Positions 1 to 12,581 are shown, numbered from the stretch's first letter. The stretch: 64,000 bases of DNA from Cephalotrichum gorgonifer (GCA_900312665.1 ONZQ02000001.1:1020338-1084337), one strand, 5' to 3'. The notes: a model not told the origin generated them from the letters alone. Translations and numbers: made by a program.

Positions 1-2287
1 AGGCAAAAGGTCGTCCGACACTAAGACCGCTGGCGTCTTGTCACACCCGTTCGGTGCCCAGTCAGGCAGGGCCTCATGGGGCATTCATTCGCTCCCAGGT
101 GCCTGCGGCCCCCGGCTGTCCCTTCCCACCGATGAGCGGTGCATATGCACTCCTGGATGTCGCGTTCTCTCAACCGGCCACTTTTTTCTTCTCCTCTTGT
201 ACTATTGTACTCTCTGGACGCGGGGGGACATCTGCTTGTTGGTGTCTGCGCTGCAGGTGTAAGCGATGATGGTTGTCGTGTTTGGCTCGAATGCCAACTT
301 AGAATGGACCCTAAGCCGAATGAATACAACGCTTCCGCCTCCCGCCTCCCGCTAAATAGCGCAGAGGGTTGGGTTACCCGCTGGCTGAGAGAGTCTGAGA
401 GCTTTGAGACCTATCATTCTTCGTGCCAAGTGTCGTCCCCCGTAACAACATCAGTTGTCTTAGTCCACCTCCCGCTTTGACAAGCTCCATCCTGTCGACT
501 CCCGTGCATGTACTGATAGCCACCCCACTCCATATCCCCTCTTGTCCTTCCGGACTGACTCTGCATCACGCCCATTACCCCATACTTTGTATATTGAGCT
601 AATTCCTATCCGTACTCGTACATGCGCCATATCTCGGGATATAACAGTCCTGTCCCCCCTCCCTCCCCGTCCCCTCTTCTCCCCTCTCCCCGGTGGCAAG
701 CCTCCTGGAAGCACCCCGATTTCTTGTCCTCCAGCCGAGAGCCGGACAATACTTTGTACCTGCTCGCTATCAAGTCCTGACTTATACCTTCTCCCGCTTC
801 TGTCTTGCCGTGTCCTCCAAATTCCAAGGCATCAGAAGTAGCAAGCGAGTGTACAAGTACGAGTATTTCGTCCAGCGAGGGCTATTGCCCCCGTCCCGTG
901 TCTAGCCCGTCGACAACTCACGACGATCCGCCGTATCCCCTCCCACCTGTCAAGCGGAGAGGAGAGGTTGGACCCTCTTCGAGGATCTGCGAGGATCTCC
1001 GAGCGCAAGGACTCGTACTCCTATCCGTACGGAGCAAAAGACTGCAGGGTCCTTCAGAGTACTGTGAAGTGCATGGATAAAGAGGTGGGATACGACGGTA
1101 CGAACGACCATGTACCCCGTGCCCCAGCGATACAGGTACTTTGGCTGGTAATCCCTGTCCCGCCATTTCGACCCCCCGTCCGCTGCTCCTTCCCTCCAGG
1201 TACGGAATAGAGTACCTCGTGGTACTTCCGTCCTCGAAGGTGTTAGCGCGAGGGGCCAAGCCCCTGGCGGCCAACGGCTGGCAGCCCGTCGCGTTCCCGC
1301 CCTGTCCCCCAAACTCCCAAGCTTGGGCAGGAGCGCCCAGCCGCCTGAGACTTGTTCCTCTGGGTATTCCTCCCAACATCTCTCCTTCACCCCATTTTGC
1401 CGCCATTTTTTCCTTGCCACAAACCTCCCGGCCCATTTTCTTGATGCCTTCTTCATTCTTCTCCTCTCACGCTCCCTAATAAATCATTCCTTTTTTGGGG
1501 GGCCCGATATTTTCCTTTGTGTTGGCTATCGACCGCACTAGTCCCCTAGTCTCAAAGTCTCGAGTCTGAAGTCCCCACAAGTAATCGTCAAGGGCGAGAC
1601 AACAGCAGCGCCACTGCCCCGAGTTCACCGCCCTACCCGCCCGCTGGCACCTTTGGCACCCCCCTCTGATCTCCCTCGATCTCGCGCGACCATCCGACTT
1701 GCGACCCAAACACACTGCGATCCTCGACGAAATAGCGACTCCCCAACCTTCGAACCGCGACTTTTACCACACCGTCAACACCGTCGCTAATTATCCATCC
1801 CTCCTCGCCTACATTCTTTTTAGTTGAATATACGACTTATTTTTCCAACTACGACGCGACCATCCGGGCAGATCCTAGCCGAGCGCGCCTTGCCAACAGG
1901 TCCCTACAAGAGACATTGTCTTTGGCCTCCCGAGTCAACTTCAAGACTGCCTCGACCCGCCTGACGTTCGCGAGCGCATTTGTCCACTGTCTTGCGAGAG
2001 TATCAGGGACAACCAGAGAATTATTGGCGCGCTACAGGCAGCCATTTCTGGAGCGCTCCGCACACCCACTCGTCTCTCGGTCGCATTCGCATTCCGATCG
2101 ATACCTCGTCGAGCGCTCGATCCTACGAAACCGCCGAATCCCCACGTCCGCGCCGCGTCTTTTGTCTTTCGAAATTTGCCCGCGGTCGTCTTGATTGAGG
2201 CCGTCCGACCGAGAATAATATTTCGCTCCTGCTCCGTTGCGCGACACACAAAGATCGCATGGTGTTGACGCGACGTCCATAACAAAC
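1..2287. other. Intergenic region and leader upstream of the first gene
   Basis: I see no convincing gene here. The open frames on both strands overlap one another, have no family resemblance and mostly lack ATG starts. The stretch is pyrimidine-rich on the + strand, and the last 700 bases are probably promoter and 5' leader of the gene starting at 2288. One copy of the dispersed 10-mer GTACAAGTAC lies at 851-860. Confidence 0.6.
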
Positions 2288-4291
2288 ATGAGCGCGCTCC
2301 ACTCTGGCGCGGCAACCCTGCCTCGGGGTTTCCGCTATCACGCAGGCGACTCAGAACCCAGAACTCCGGAGCCATTTGCTACGGTCGAAGATGAAACCCA
2401 TCCACCTTCGCCGCCGCGACCCAAGTTCAGGATTAAACGACGGCATGCGTCCCAACTTGCCGCGCCAACCCAGCAATTCCTCGCGTCCGTTGCCGCGGCC
2501 GACGTGCCAGTCCCCAGCATCGAAGTCGCCGAGCCCGAGACAGACTCTCTAGGACTCATGCAGGGTTCGCAATTCCCACGTGTGCCTCAAATACAAGTCG
2601 ATAATGGTGTTCTCGTGTGTCACAAAGTAAGGAGAACGCCACTCTTACCACCGAAGACCCCCGAGCCGGAAGCCGGCCATGTTCCATCTGTGAGACATTA
2701 CCCCGATTGGACGATCGATTCCACTTTCAGCAGCGACGACTCAAGCCCCGAATGCGAATACAGCCGACCATCGACCGCACGGTCGACCCATACGAGCGCT
2801 TCCCTCTTTAGCCGTATGTCGTTTACTTCCGAGGATGCCCAATGCATGAGCCCGGAATTCGACGGCCGAGATGCTTGCTTCCAGGCACTCGACTACTCCA
2901 AGGACCGGGTTCGAGCCGCATCAGCTGAGGCCAAGTCAAAGGGGAAGCTGAGGAAAGCCCCATGGACGCGGGCGATGAGTGAACATCTCTGGTCTACATA
3001 CTTGATGTACTGCCAGGACCCCAAGGTGACGCCGTTCCGCACCGGCCGAAACGGCATCCCTCCGCATGGCGTGTGCATAAGAGTTGCGCGCGAAGCAAAA
3101 CGCAGTTGGAGAGGATCAAGGGCGCACCTGGCTGTCGCCGACAAGAGCGGCAGCAGTACCCCCACGGCCGAGTCTTCGAGTGCCTACATCCAGTGGCCCC
3201 ATACAAGCGCCGCGACCAGGGCCCGGCTCCTCGAGCTATCTCGCATGAAGAGTGCTTCGTCCGCCGCCCGCACGCATCAGTACCTCTCTCACAGCCCCAC
3301 TCCATTCGGGAAGACGGCTACACGCCAATGGAACCGTCGAACCACTCCACTCCGTTCTCCATCAATCTTCTCCTCTCGAGATTTGAATATAACATTGGGC
3401 GTGTGCACCGCAGAGTCGCTGCAGCCGACGGGCCCGTTGGCGCAGCTGACGAGTGCAGCGCTGGATTCGTCCGCCCTCGAGGGATCTGACGGCCCCAGCA
3501 GCGGGGGTGATCTCGCCGTCCCCGACCTGGAATTGGGGGTCCCTGAAAACCGTCGCTTCCGCCTCCGGTCGCCGTTTACAACCCGAAGCTACGGGCCCAG
3601 CTCATCCTCGTCACTCGGGGCCGCGTTCTCGCCCCGGACAACGGTTCCCGAGCGGCAGACCAGCACACTCGAACCCCGTCGTAGCCTTCAATCGCCAGCG
3701 CACCTGACTAGAAGCCGGTCGAATACGCTCCAGCAGAAGCGAAGGTCACGACAGATCTCAGGCGAGGTGCGGAGGTATAAGCGACCCAGCCTCGGCTCTG
3801 ACCTGTGGACGGAGCCCTTCACTCCTGTTGCGAGCAAAAGTAGTATCGACGAGAGCTCGACGACAACTACCAGGCCCAGCCTCGAGTTCAGCTCGACTAG
3901 CTCTAGGCATCACGACGATCTTTTCGTTCCTCGCACCAACCTCGAGGATATATTCACGACCACCCAGCCTGCTACTGAACAACCGACCGGAGCACCACCT
4001 CCACCCTTTACGTTATCGAGCCTCGCGCTACCAGCAAACCAGCCCCCGCGGCTCGGGTCGCCATTCGCGGCTACGAATTCCAGCCTCTCATTCCCGAATC
4101 GACTTTCCCAGCCGACTAATCTCTTTGGCCCGATTCGTCGCCCCTTCGCCACCATCCAGCAGCCCGCCGCCGATGACACGGATGCGACCGCGAGGGCGAA
4201 CCTCGCAAGCCGACTCACCTACATCAACGACCGCCTTCAAGAGTTCCGACGTCGCGACCACCAGCGCCGGCGGTCCGAGTCGCCCCTTTAA
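2288..4291 (+). CDS. Conserved Ser/Pro-rich hypothetical protein, probably nuclear or signalling
   Basis: A single open frame of 667 codons without an obvious intron. I chose ATG 2288 (context CAAACATGAGC) because the frame upstream offers only a TTG at 2237. Most of the protein is low-complexity and rich in Ser, Pro, Thr and Arg, which suggests disorder and phosphorylation. One compact segment at about residues 220-275 (KAPWTRAMSEHLW, then RVAREAKRSWRG) is rich in Trp, Arg and Lys and looks like the ordered, conserved part. I recall similar segments in uncharacterised filamentous-fungal proteins but cannot name a function. The C-terminal 40 residues (NDRLQEFRRRDHQRRR) are charged and probably helical. 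No signal peptide or membrane segment is visible. It is unlikely to be spurious, given its length and consistent codon choice. Confidence 0.8.
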   Translation: MSALHSGAATLPRGFRYHAGDSEPRTPEPFATVEDETHPPSPPRPKFRIKRRHASQLAAPTQQFLASVAAADVPVPSIEVAEPETDSLGLMQGSQFPRVPQIQVDNGVLVCHKVRRTPLLPPKTPEPEAGHVPSVRHYPDWTIDSTFSSDDSSPECEYSRPSTARSTHTSASLFSRMSFTSEDAQCMSPEFDGRDACFQALDYSKDRVRAASAEAKSKGKLRKAPWTRAMSEHLWSTYLMYCQDPKVTPFRTGRNGIPPHGVCIRVAREAKRSWRGSRAHLAVADKSGSSTPTAESSSAYIQWPHTSAATRARLLELSRMKSASSAARTHQYLSHSPTPFGKTATRQWNRRTTPLRSPSIFSSRDLNITLGVCTAESLQPTGPLAQLTSAALDSSALEGSDGPSSGGDLAVPDLELGVPENRRFRLRSPFTTRSYGPSSSSSLGAAFSPRTTVPERQTSTLEPRRSLQSPAHLTRSRSNTLQQKRRSRQISGEVRRYKRPSLGSDLWTEPFTPVASKSSIDESSTTTTRPSLEFSSTSSRHHDDLFVPRTNLEDIFTTTQPATEQPTGAPPPPFTLSSLALPANQPPRLGSPFAATNSSLSFPNRLSQPTNLFGPIRRPFATIQQPAADDTDATARANLASRLTYINDRLQEFRRRDHQRRRSESPL

Positions 4292-6176
4292 TCTTGTTGC
4301 CTTTCTTCTTGTGCGACGCCCCCACACTTACGACCGATTTCATGCGAGCGAGCGGTCCATGCAAGCCATGTCTACATTTTAATGCAGCCTGCCGTTAGGA
4401 GATGCTTCCGGTTGGAGGGAGGACCGAGCAACTGGTACCTGGCAGCTTCCCATGCTCGGCATGCCTGTCAATTTGCATGTCTTGCCAGCAAAGCACACCA
4501 CCTCCTTGTCCTCGCTCGGTCTTCCTCCGGCATACACCCTCCACGCACTCTTCATCTTTTCTTTCCCAGTCCGAATACGGGGCCGTCACTTCGACTACAG
4601 CATTGGGGACTGCATTCATGAAGCAATCACGGTTGGAGTTTCTCTATTTTCTTCTTCATTTCTTCTTCATTTCTTTCTTTCTTCTTGCTCCTTTCTATTT
4701 TTTTCTTTGTTCTCATGACATGGGTTTATGACTATATGACGAAAAAAACTTGACGATATGATCTTTCGAGGAAGATAGATGAGCATGAGTGCTACATTGT
4801 TTTATTTCCCTTTTCTTCTTCTTTTTTTTCTTCTTCTTCATTCAAGATGGTTAGTTACCTCTCTCTCTTGTCTCTATTCCTGTTGTTAATTTGGCTTCCC
4901 TTGTTTTGGGTCCGGAATAACCAGTTTCCGAGAAAAAAAGAAAAAGGGCACAGAGAGACCCTTATTTACCTCTTCATGTATCTCACGGGCGGTTCAACCT
5001 CTTTTTTCTACCCTTCTTTTATCTATCTATCTCTCTTGGCAGCATCGTTTGAGGAGGAGGATGATGCTGGTTGGGTTGTGTTTGGTGTTTACAAACGTTT
5101 ACAAAGCTTATGAGTGTATGATCTACAAAAACTACATATTTTTTTTAAAGATGCCTTTTATCGATAATGTTCGATTTCCCGGGGAGAGAAGGGGGAATTG
5201 ACGTAAGATAGAACATTAAATTCAAACAGAGGATCTCTTGATATACGCTTGCCGTTTTTTTCTCTTCTTCTTCTTCAAAGATCGGCTTTGATGGAAAACA
5301 TACATACTTGTGGAGAGCTAGTGTTTGCAATGTGTCGATGTTTCATGGCTTGTGTGCATCATGGGTGAGAAGAGAGGAGACTCTACTACATCTATTATAG
5401 ACTAGACTGCCAGGACTTGAGTGAGCTATGACCCCACGACACTTGTCTCGGAAGGAGGGGCGGGACGAGCAATATTGACTTGCCTCGCATGCAGTAGGTC
5501 TAATGTTGGGGACGTGCACTTGGACGTGCCGGCGGGGTAGCATGGAGTGCATGGAGGATGAAATGAAGCTATATCCGTGTAATCTCCTGGTCATATACAC
5601 TTATACGTCAAGTAGCACCCAGCGCCGGGCGTAAGCACAACTGGACATTGTGAAACATTTCCCGTTCCTAACACCTCTACAAGGCGCGAATTTAGAGACC
5701 AAACTGAATATTTCAATGGTTTGTATTCATTGTAAAAAAGTTCCTAGCTAGGCCTGAGCTGCTGCCCTCTCTGTGCCTGTCTGCCTGAGCAGTGGAAGGG
5801 GAAGAAAAAAAGGTTCGGATATGCTACGAGGCCTTCTCAATTTCTCTGACTCTCGTCCCGAAACATTGGGTTAGAAGTGAAATGGGGGTTTGGTGTAGAG
5901 GTCGTTCTCGACGGATACGAGGAAGCCAAACAAAAATGCGAAAGTAGCATCCTGAAAGGGATGGGAACATTAAGAGAGTGAAAGAAAGGAAGAATGGGGA
6001 TGGGGGAAGAGGACCCGTAGCCAACCCCCCTGAGCCGTTGGGTCTTAAGAGACATAGGGAAAGTTCGTAAAGGAGCGTAAGGGGGATGGAGTTATCCCCC
6101 GTTCGGTCGTAAACCGGCACAAAAAGCCATCAAAAGCCATATACACAAAAAAAGACAAAACAGAAAAGGCAATCGA
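4292..6176. other. Intergenic region between convergent genes
   Basis: This lies between the 3' end of the 2288-4291 gene and the 3' end of the BTB gene on the other strand, so it should hold two 3' UTRs. It contains long T/C-rich tracts (about 4640-4870, many TTC repeats). I see no gene. Confidence 0.6.
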
Positions 6177-7254
6177 TCACACCCTCCCAGCGACCCTCAC
6201 CTTCAGCGGCCTCGGCACCTCGACGCCGCGCGCCCACGGCCGATCCTCGCGAATGACGGACTCGACGCCCCAGACGGGCATCCTCTTCCTCTTCTCCGCC
6301 ACGACCTCGTGAGGGCACCGGCCCTCGCCCGCGCTGGCCCTGTGCGTGTGGAAGGCGCACTGGCGGAACGCGAACCTCCGCTCCTCGTTCCGGAGGCGGT
6401 TGGCGGGGATGCGCAGCTGGGGGTTCTTGGCGCCGATGTCCAGGCCCGAGGCGCCCATCTTGCGCAGGTGGCCCGCGTACTCGGCGCTGAACTCCGGGTG
6501 GAGGCCCAGGAGGCGCTGGAACTGGGACGGGGCCGAGGTGGCGCGCGAGGCGGCGGGGTTGGAGAGGGAGTAGGCGACCATGGCGACGGCCCAGCGGCGG
6601 AGGCGGAGGGAGGAGTCGGCCGTGCACTGCGAATAGAGGAAGGAGACGAAGCGCGGCGTCACGTCCCAGTCGCGGCGGAGGTAGAGGTCCTGGATGGCGT
6701 CCATGGCGGCGTCCTGGAGAGGGGAGAGGGAGAGCGTGGAGGCGAAGAGGTGGAGCCGGACGAGCGCCCAGTGGAGTCGCTGGCAGGGGTTCGTCGCCGT
6801 GGTCGCCGCCGTCGCCGCTTCGCTTTTGTCGCCGTTCTTGTTGCTGTTGCTATCCGGAGCCGGGTGTTGGCCGGCCGGGGGCGAAGAGGCGTCGCAGGCG
6901 GCCGAGATGGCGTCGTCGAGGTGCCGGCGGAAGGTGTGCGGCTCGTGGATCCAGGCGGCGAAGAGCTCGAACATGGCGGGGGAGTCGCGCGGGAGGTACA
7001 TGACGGAGTCGGCGTCCATGTACTTGAGCTTCTCCTGGAAATAGGGCGAGGCGGTGCAGAGCTGCGTCTTGTTGATGCGGAACTCCTGGCGCTCGTGGCC
7101 GACGAAGACGCGGATCGTGTCTCCGAAGGTATACCTTTTGTAGAATGTCAGGGCTAGTTTTGAAGTTGGTCGCCTGAGGGGTGACAAGGGAACCGTACCT
7201 GGTCTTTATGGAGGCCATCGAGGCGCTCTTCGCGAGGGATCGGAAGATAGCCAT
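6177..7254 (-). CDS. BTB/POZ domain protein
   Basis: Two coding exons, 7254-7199 and 7134-6177, encode 337 aa. The 64-nt intron (7198-7135) has a GTACGG donor, a CTGAC branch site and a CAAAAG acceptor. It joins IKTR to YTFGDTIRVFVG in frame. Without this intron the downstream frame would have to begin at a TTG. ATG 7254 gives MAIFRSLAKS; an internal ATG 33 bases downstream is an alternative start. Residues about 19-110 form a BTB/POZ domain (F.INKTQLCTASPYF, then LPRDSPAMFELFAAWIHE). A low-complexity Ser/Asn/Ala linker follows, then a helical region. Fungal proteins of this type mediate protein-protein contacts, sometimes as Cullin-3 adaptors. No other domain is evident, so the partner is unknown. 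The C-terminus is basic. Confidence 0.85.
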
Positions 7255-9523
7255 TTGTCCCCGTCCGTCTCTTCCTCCGGGTTCCGTGTTTCCTTTTCTT
7301 CCCTCTTGCTCCTGAACCCAATCAGAAAATGAAGCAATAAGACTTAATAGGAATAGGGAACCAGCCACGAGTTGGTATCGAAATATGGACGCAAATAAAA
7401 GAAAATAAAAAGGCCCAGCCTATAAGTTCAAAAAAGAAGTCGAAGCAGAGGCGCAGGAGGTGGTATTCCGTGCGTATCGCTCAGGCCCAAGGGAATCGAG
7501 AAGCCAACAAAAAAAGGCAGCCTGCACAGCAGATGGAGCTAGAAAGAGAAGAGGCAGGGTCAAAGAGACGTCCTAGCGGAGGAGGTGCTCGACAAAATAG
7601 GACGAAGACAAACCCAGCCAGATGGACGTGAGGTGGGAAGTTGTGGGCGAGAACGAAACGAAACGGCCTTTGTTCAGGCGAATATCATCTGAACCCAGGC
7701 ACACACAGCTATTCCCCCGCCATCTGATTCACTGATCTACGTTAATGCGTTAATGCGCAGGCAATTCCCATTTCCCGGAAGCTTCTGGGGGGGAGGGGGC
7801 AGGCGAGGGTGGGACTTTGTCGATAGCTGTATCAGATCTAACAGGGAGGAGGTGATGGGCAGCAGGGCTCGACTAACACGGCTAAGCTCTCCGCGATGGT
7901 CCGAGCGAGCACACTCACAATCTCTAAATCTAGGATACGAGGTGCCGGCGGGGCTATGGCATGCTAGTTGCGTTTCAGTAGCTAAGCTGTTAAGCTCTCT
8001 GGGAGTTCACACCTAGTCACGACTTTGCGGGTGCGTGTGGCACCTTCGCGTGTGATAGTGGACTGGGGGGTCCAGTCCAGGGTAGTTGGTGGATCCCGGG
8101 CTTCCCGGTTCATGATCTGGAAGCCTAGTTAGAGGTCCTTTTACCCTGGCCTGAAGGGGCAAGCAAGCCTGGATAAAGTGCTCGGCGAAATGTAAACCTG
8201 GAGCTCTTCCCCTCCCCCGGTACTGAGGGCTTGACACCTCGGAATACCCCCTCACCGCTCCCGGGCTTCCGTCTCCCGTCCGATCACGCTACTTGACGCA
8301 ACCTTACCTTCATTTTATTTCCTTTCCTTTTTTTTCCGTTCCTTTCGGGGTGTGCGATGCGCGTGGGTAGACGGACCGTAAGTGGTTGCAGTTGCAGATG
8401 TCAGGTACCCTCAGGTACGGCGGCGGCCGTGCTCTCGCGTCCGCCGTGGTCCCAACGGTGGGGAAGGGGGACGATAAACGAGGACCGTGTGTTTCAAAAG
8501 GGACCCCTGTAAAACACGGCTGGGCATTGGAGGGCTGGATCGCGACAGGATTGGCTGCGGCGGGGCAGGTGCCAAGGAGAATTTTACAGTTTGAGGCGTA
8601 TTTAAACTCGGTTCCGCAGCGGGCTTTTGCCTGCTTCAGGGACGGACGGAGTGGGGAAGATTGCCGGTGTTCATCTGGAGTGGGGCAGCGACCTGAGAGG
8701 GAGACAGACCGGGATCTGAGGAGGAGATCGAGACCTGAGGAGAAAACCGATTCTTCCAGGTCCAGGTTGTCCAGGCCGTGCCGGCTCCGGATCTGAATGG
8801 CATCAATCAGCATTTATCCGCACGAGGACTGGAACATCGTTGATACCGGGAAATGCCCATTGTGAGGATCACCGGAGTTGTTGATTATTCTCGGTTTTGA
8901 TGGAATCCGAATTGATCTCTTTTTCTGGATTCCATGAGGAGGAATGAGGATGGCTGACTTTGGAGGAGGAGGGTATCCACAGCAAGCTTCCTGGCTGGCC
9001 TGAGCTTTGCGGCGTTCACTTATCACTTGCAGGGTAGGTGCAGGGGAGAGAGTTTGGGCAGGAGCACGTGACATATCTAGAGACATGAAACAACTGCTTA
9101 ACATCGAGTTTTATGAACGGCGCAACATATTCCAACAGTGCTGAACAACGCACATGCATAAACGCGGTTATCTAATGTTATGGAAGCTCACGTCTAATTA
9201 TACATCACTCTTAGGGAGTCTGGAAACAGGATTAGCGTTGTGTGGCGCGTGCTCGGGGCTGTCAGCTCCACAATTTACGCGTTTCATTCATTGGCTGCAT
9301 TACGTAGTTACTTGTGCACGACGTACTGGACAGCTCTCTGTCATCCCACAGCACACTTGGACAAGCACAACCAACCGCCGCTTGAATTTGAGCACCATTA
9401 GAGAAGGGTGAGCTCGAGCTCAAAATCATCACCACATCCACCATCGTTTTACCCCACGATGTCCAAAATGAAACATCTAGGTAACTCCCCCTCTTTTCTT
9501 GCCACAGGGGATCCAAGCTGACC
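7255..9523. other. Divergent promoter region between the BTB gene and alg12
   Basis: About 2.3 kb upstream of two divergent genes. I see no additional gene. It should hold both promoters and 5' leaders. A short upstream open frame just before alg12 is listed separately. Confidence 0.6.
9459..9521 (+). promoter_or_regulatory. Upstream ORF in the likely alg12 leader
   Basis: ATG 9459 opens a 20-codon frame that ends with TGA at 9519-9521, two bases before the alg12 start at 9524. If the transcript begins upstream of it, this placement would favour control by reinitiation. The transcription start is unknown, so the role is inferred. Confidence 0.35.
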
Positions 9524-11277
9524 ATGGCAGAATACCTCATCCCCCTGACCATCCTCACTCATCTCATCCTCTCTCCTTACACCAAGGTCGAAGAGTCCTT
9601 CTCAATACAGGCTGCCCACGACATTCTAGTCTACGGCACCCCGACCTCGGACGTTAGTGCTCGCCTCAAGAAGAACTATGATCATCTCACATTCTCCGGC
9701 GCCGTCCCTCGGTCCTTCATCGGGCCCCTCCTCCTAGCCGGCGTGGCCCAGGGCCCCATTGCGTTCCTGGGCTTCCAGCATGCCCAGCTCATAGTGAGGG
9801 CCGTTCTGGGAATGTTCAATGCTGCGTGCCTGGTCTTCTTCGCGAGGAGTGTTAGGAAGGCGTTTGGCGACTGGGCGGGGGACTGGTTTGTCATGTTGAT
9901 ATGCACCCAGTTCCACGTCATGTATTATGCGTCGAGGACTCTACCGAACATGTTTGCCTTTGGATTGAGTGAGTCTCTTTCTCTCTCACACACTTCCTAC
10001 TATCGTATGTGGCGGGGAACGGTCATGACGGCTAACTGGATCCAGCCACTCTCGCCTTCTCGTTCCTTCTGCCCCACCCGGACCCGAAGCTCGCGCCGGG
10101 CCGGCAGAGGGTTGCCATCTCCCTCTTCGCCTTCTCCGCCGTCGTCTTCCGCGCTGAAATCGCCGTCCTACTCGCCAGTACCGGGCTCTATCTGCTCCTT
10201 ACCGGCAAGTCAACCCTACGGAACCTCGTCGTCTCCGTCATCGTCTCGTCCGCCGTGGCCCTGCTGGTTTCGGTGCCCATCGACTGCTACTTTTGGCAGA
10301 AGCCGCTCTGGCCCGAGCTATGGGGCTTCATCTTCAACGTAGTCCAGGGCTCGTCTTCGGAGTGGGGCGTGTCCCCCTGGCACTACTACTTCACGTCCGC
10401 CATCCCCCGCATCATCCTCAACCCGCTCGCCCTCGTACTCCTCATCCCCACGCCTCTGTATTCCCCCGCCACGTCTCGCGCGGCGCGGTCCCTCCTCGTG
10501 CCCAGCCTGCTTTTCGTCGCGATATACTCCCTCCAGCCGCACAAGGAGGCCCGCTTCATCTTCTACGTCTCCCCGCCGCTCACCGCCGCCGCCGCGCTCG
10601 GCGCGTCCACGCTCTCCATGCGCGCCTCCAAGTCCCCCACCGCGCGCCTCCTCACTCTCGTCCTCATGCTGTCCGTGCTCGCCTCGGCCGCCGCCTCCGC
10701 AGCCATGCTCCTCCTCTCGTCGCTGAACTACCCGGGCGGCGACGCCCTCTCATACATCCAGACAGAAGTCCTCCCATCGGAGCTCTCGGCGCCGGGAGCG
10801 ATCGGGATCATCGCTGTCCACGCGGACGTGTTGGCCTGCATGACCGGGGTTACCCTCTTCGGGACGAACCCCCACGGTCACCCGAAGGGGGCTCGCGTCT
10901 CGAACGTCCGGGTCCAGTTTGACAAGACAGAACACTCTGCGGAGCTGGAGAACCCCAGGTTCTGGTCGCAGTTTGAGTACCTGCTGCACGATACGGGCGA
11001 CAAGATTCCTCCTGGCAGGTGGGATACCCTAGCGGTTGTGGAGGGCCTAAACGGCATTGAGATCCTCCGTCCGAATGACCGGGAGGAGCACAAGCTCAGG
11101 ACTGAGGAGAAGTTCGGTGGCGAAGTGGTGGGGAAGGGGAAGGAGGTTGGCTTGGCGAGGGAATTCGTCCGGAGGTTGACGGGGGGTTGGTGGGTCGGTC
11201 CTAGGATGGTTCCGCGAATCCAGATTCTAAAGAGGATGAGGGAGGGGATTAAGCCAACTGGGAATCTTGCCGCATAG
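9524..11277 (+). CDS. alg12: Dol-P-Man:Man7GlcNAc2-PP-Dol alpha-1,6-mannosyltransferase
   Basis: Exons 9524-9968 and 10046-11277 encode 558 aa. The 77-nt intron has a GTGAGT donor, a GCTAACT branch site and an ATCCAG acceptor, and joins FAFGLT to TLAFSFLLPH. The start has strong context (GACCATGGC). The protein is a GT22-family multi-pass ER enzyme. It has the N-terminal luminal VEESFSIQAAHD motif (about 22-33), the FRAEIA motif after the splice and the GT22 signature HKEARF at residues 314-319. Hydrophobic segments alternate across the protein, and its length matches ALG12. The family adds the eighth mannose (alpha-1,6) to the lipid-linked oligosaccharide in the ER lumen during N-glycan assembly. 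ALG12 rather than ALG9 or PIG-B is inferred from the overall sequence style, so the exact paralogue is a little less certain than the family. Confidence 0.92.
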
Positions 11278-11906
11278 AGGGTGTATTCTATTAGTGTACG
11301 ATATCCAAGTTTGAAGTTATAGCATCTTTGTTGGTGAGTGAGAGTAAGTGAGATGCAGTGTAGGCTTATGGGCCACTGCCAGGTTCGCTCACACCCTTGT
11401 GAAATATAAGAACAAGGTAGAAATTATGATATAGTAGTGCGGGAAAGAAACTCGTGAGGAGCCTGCTCATCCATGACAGCCAGAGTAGAAGGTTCTTTGA
11501 CAAAAATAACGGTAAAGCTCTAATAGTACCATTATAGGATTATGAGTAGTTTATTTTGTCCTCCATTGTGCTAAGGTCGACCGCCCGGTATAAGAGTAGC
11601 GGAAAGAAATGAAATGAACCAATGATAACTGTACCTTTACAAAAATGCACCCCAATTGTTAATTAGAAGAAGATAAGTAACATTGAAGTAAGTGGCCCAT
11701 TGACTGGGGAAACTCATGTCCAGTGAAGCCTCTGGAGCGAGGTTGGAACTGTCGCTCACAGGAAGCACTCTCTAGCGTATACCCGAGGATCTTCCGACAC
11801 AGCAGCAATCCATCAATCCAGTATTCCTGCCTGCAGCCAAAGGCACAGAATCCGGCGCCGCCATTCCGAACCTTCATTCCTAATACCACAACAAAACCCG
11901 CCAACC
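11278..11906. other. Short intergenic region between alg12 and rpb4
   Basis: Both flanking genes read rightwards. This stretch should hold the alg12 3' UTR and the rpb4 promoter. It is AT-richer than the genes. I see nothing else. Confidence 0.6.
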
Positions 11907-12581
11907 ATGTCGGAAAACCAACCAAAGCGAACCCTCGCCCCGCGCACCTCGCGCCCCAAGCCTACGCCCCCGGGAAACGAGGAGGCCGGAGCGACTCTGC
12001 ACCTGGGCGAGTTCCAGAATGTCGACACGCTGACGCTGTCCGAGGCCGCGCTGGTCATCAACGCGCTCGTGTCGAAGAGGAGGGCCGATAGGCGGAATGT
12101 GAACGAGACCGAGTGCGTTGCCCCATACCCCTTCGCCCCCACCCTGTCTATACGCGGCCACCTCTTGAGCGGGAGAGACGGTTGGGGGCGGGAATGGTCT
12201 TGGATGTAGGAGAAGCTAACGAGGCGATGGGATTTCTGTAGGATGCTTCAGCAGACACTGAGTTACCTCGACAACTTTGCGCGGTTCACGAGGAAGGAGA
12301 ACGTCGAGGCGGTTGAGCGCCTGCTCAGCTCGGCTACGCAGCTGTCCAAGTTCGAGAGGGCCCAGCTAGGTGCGTTTCCTCCTTCTCCACCGCCCTACCA
12401 CTACTACACATCCCCCTCCTCGAATACAGATAGACACCGGCTCTAATACCATCGAATAGGCTCCCTCTGCTGCGAATACGCCGAAGAGGCAAAGACCCTC
12501 ATCCCCTCACTCCAGGACAAGATCTCCGACGACGAGCTCCAGCACATCCTCGACGAGATCTCGAATCTCCAGGCCAAATGA
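11907..12581 (+). CDS. rpb4: DNA-directed RNA polymerase II subunit RPB4
   Basis: Three exons (11907-12112, 12242-12369, 12460-12581) encode 151 aa. Intron 1 (129 nt) has donor GTGCGT, branch GCTAACG and acceptor TTCTGTAG. Intron 2 (90 nt) has donor GTGCGT and acceptor GAATAG. The spliced product shows the Rpb4 fold in order: LTLSEAALVINALV, then LSYLDNFARFTRKENVEAVE, then LSKFERAQLGSLCCEYAEEA and KTLIPSLQDKISDDELQHIL. The length fits fungal Rpb4. Rpb4 pairs with Rpb7 to form the stalk of RNA polymerase II, acting in initiation and in coupling transcription to mRNA export and decay. The first 35 residues are Pro- and Lys-rich and likely disordered. Confidence is high because the family motifs run across both splice sites. 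Confidence 0.93.

Noticed and set aside
6309..7157. A 282-codon open frame on the + strand across the BTB gene
   Set aside because: It is a GC-bias shadow antisense to the BTB exon, with no family content.
7174..7198. A 25-nt GTACGG to CTCAG intron in the BTB gene
   Set aside because: Too short to be spliced; the 64-nt version with a CTGAC branch point keeps the frame into the BTB domain.
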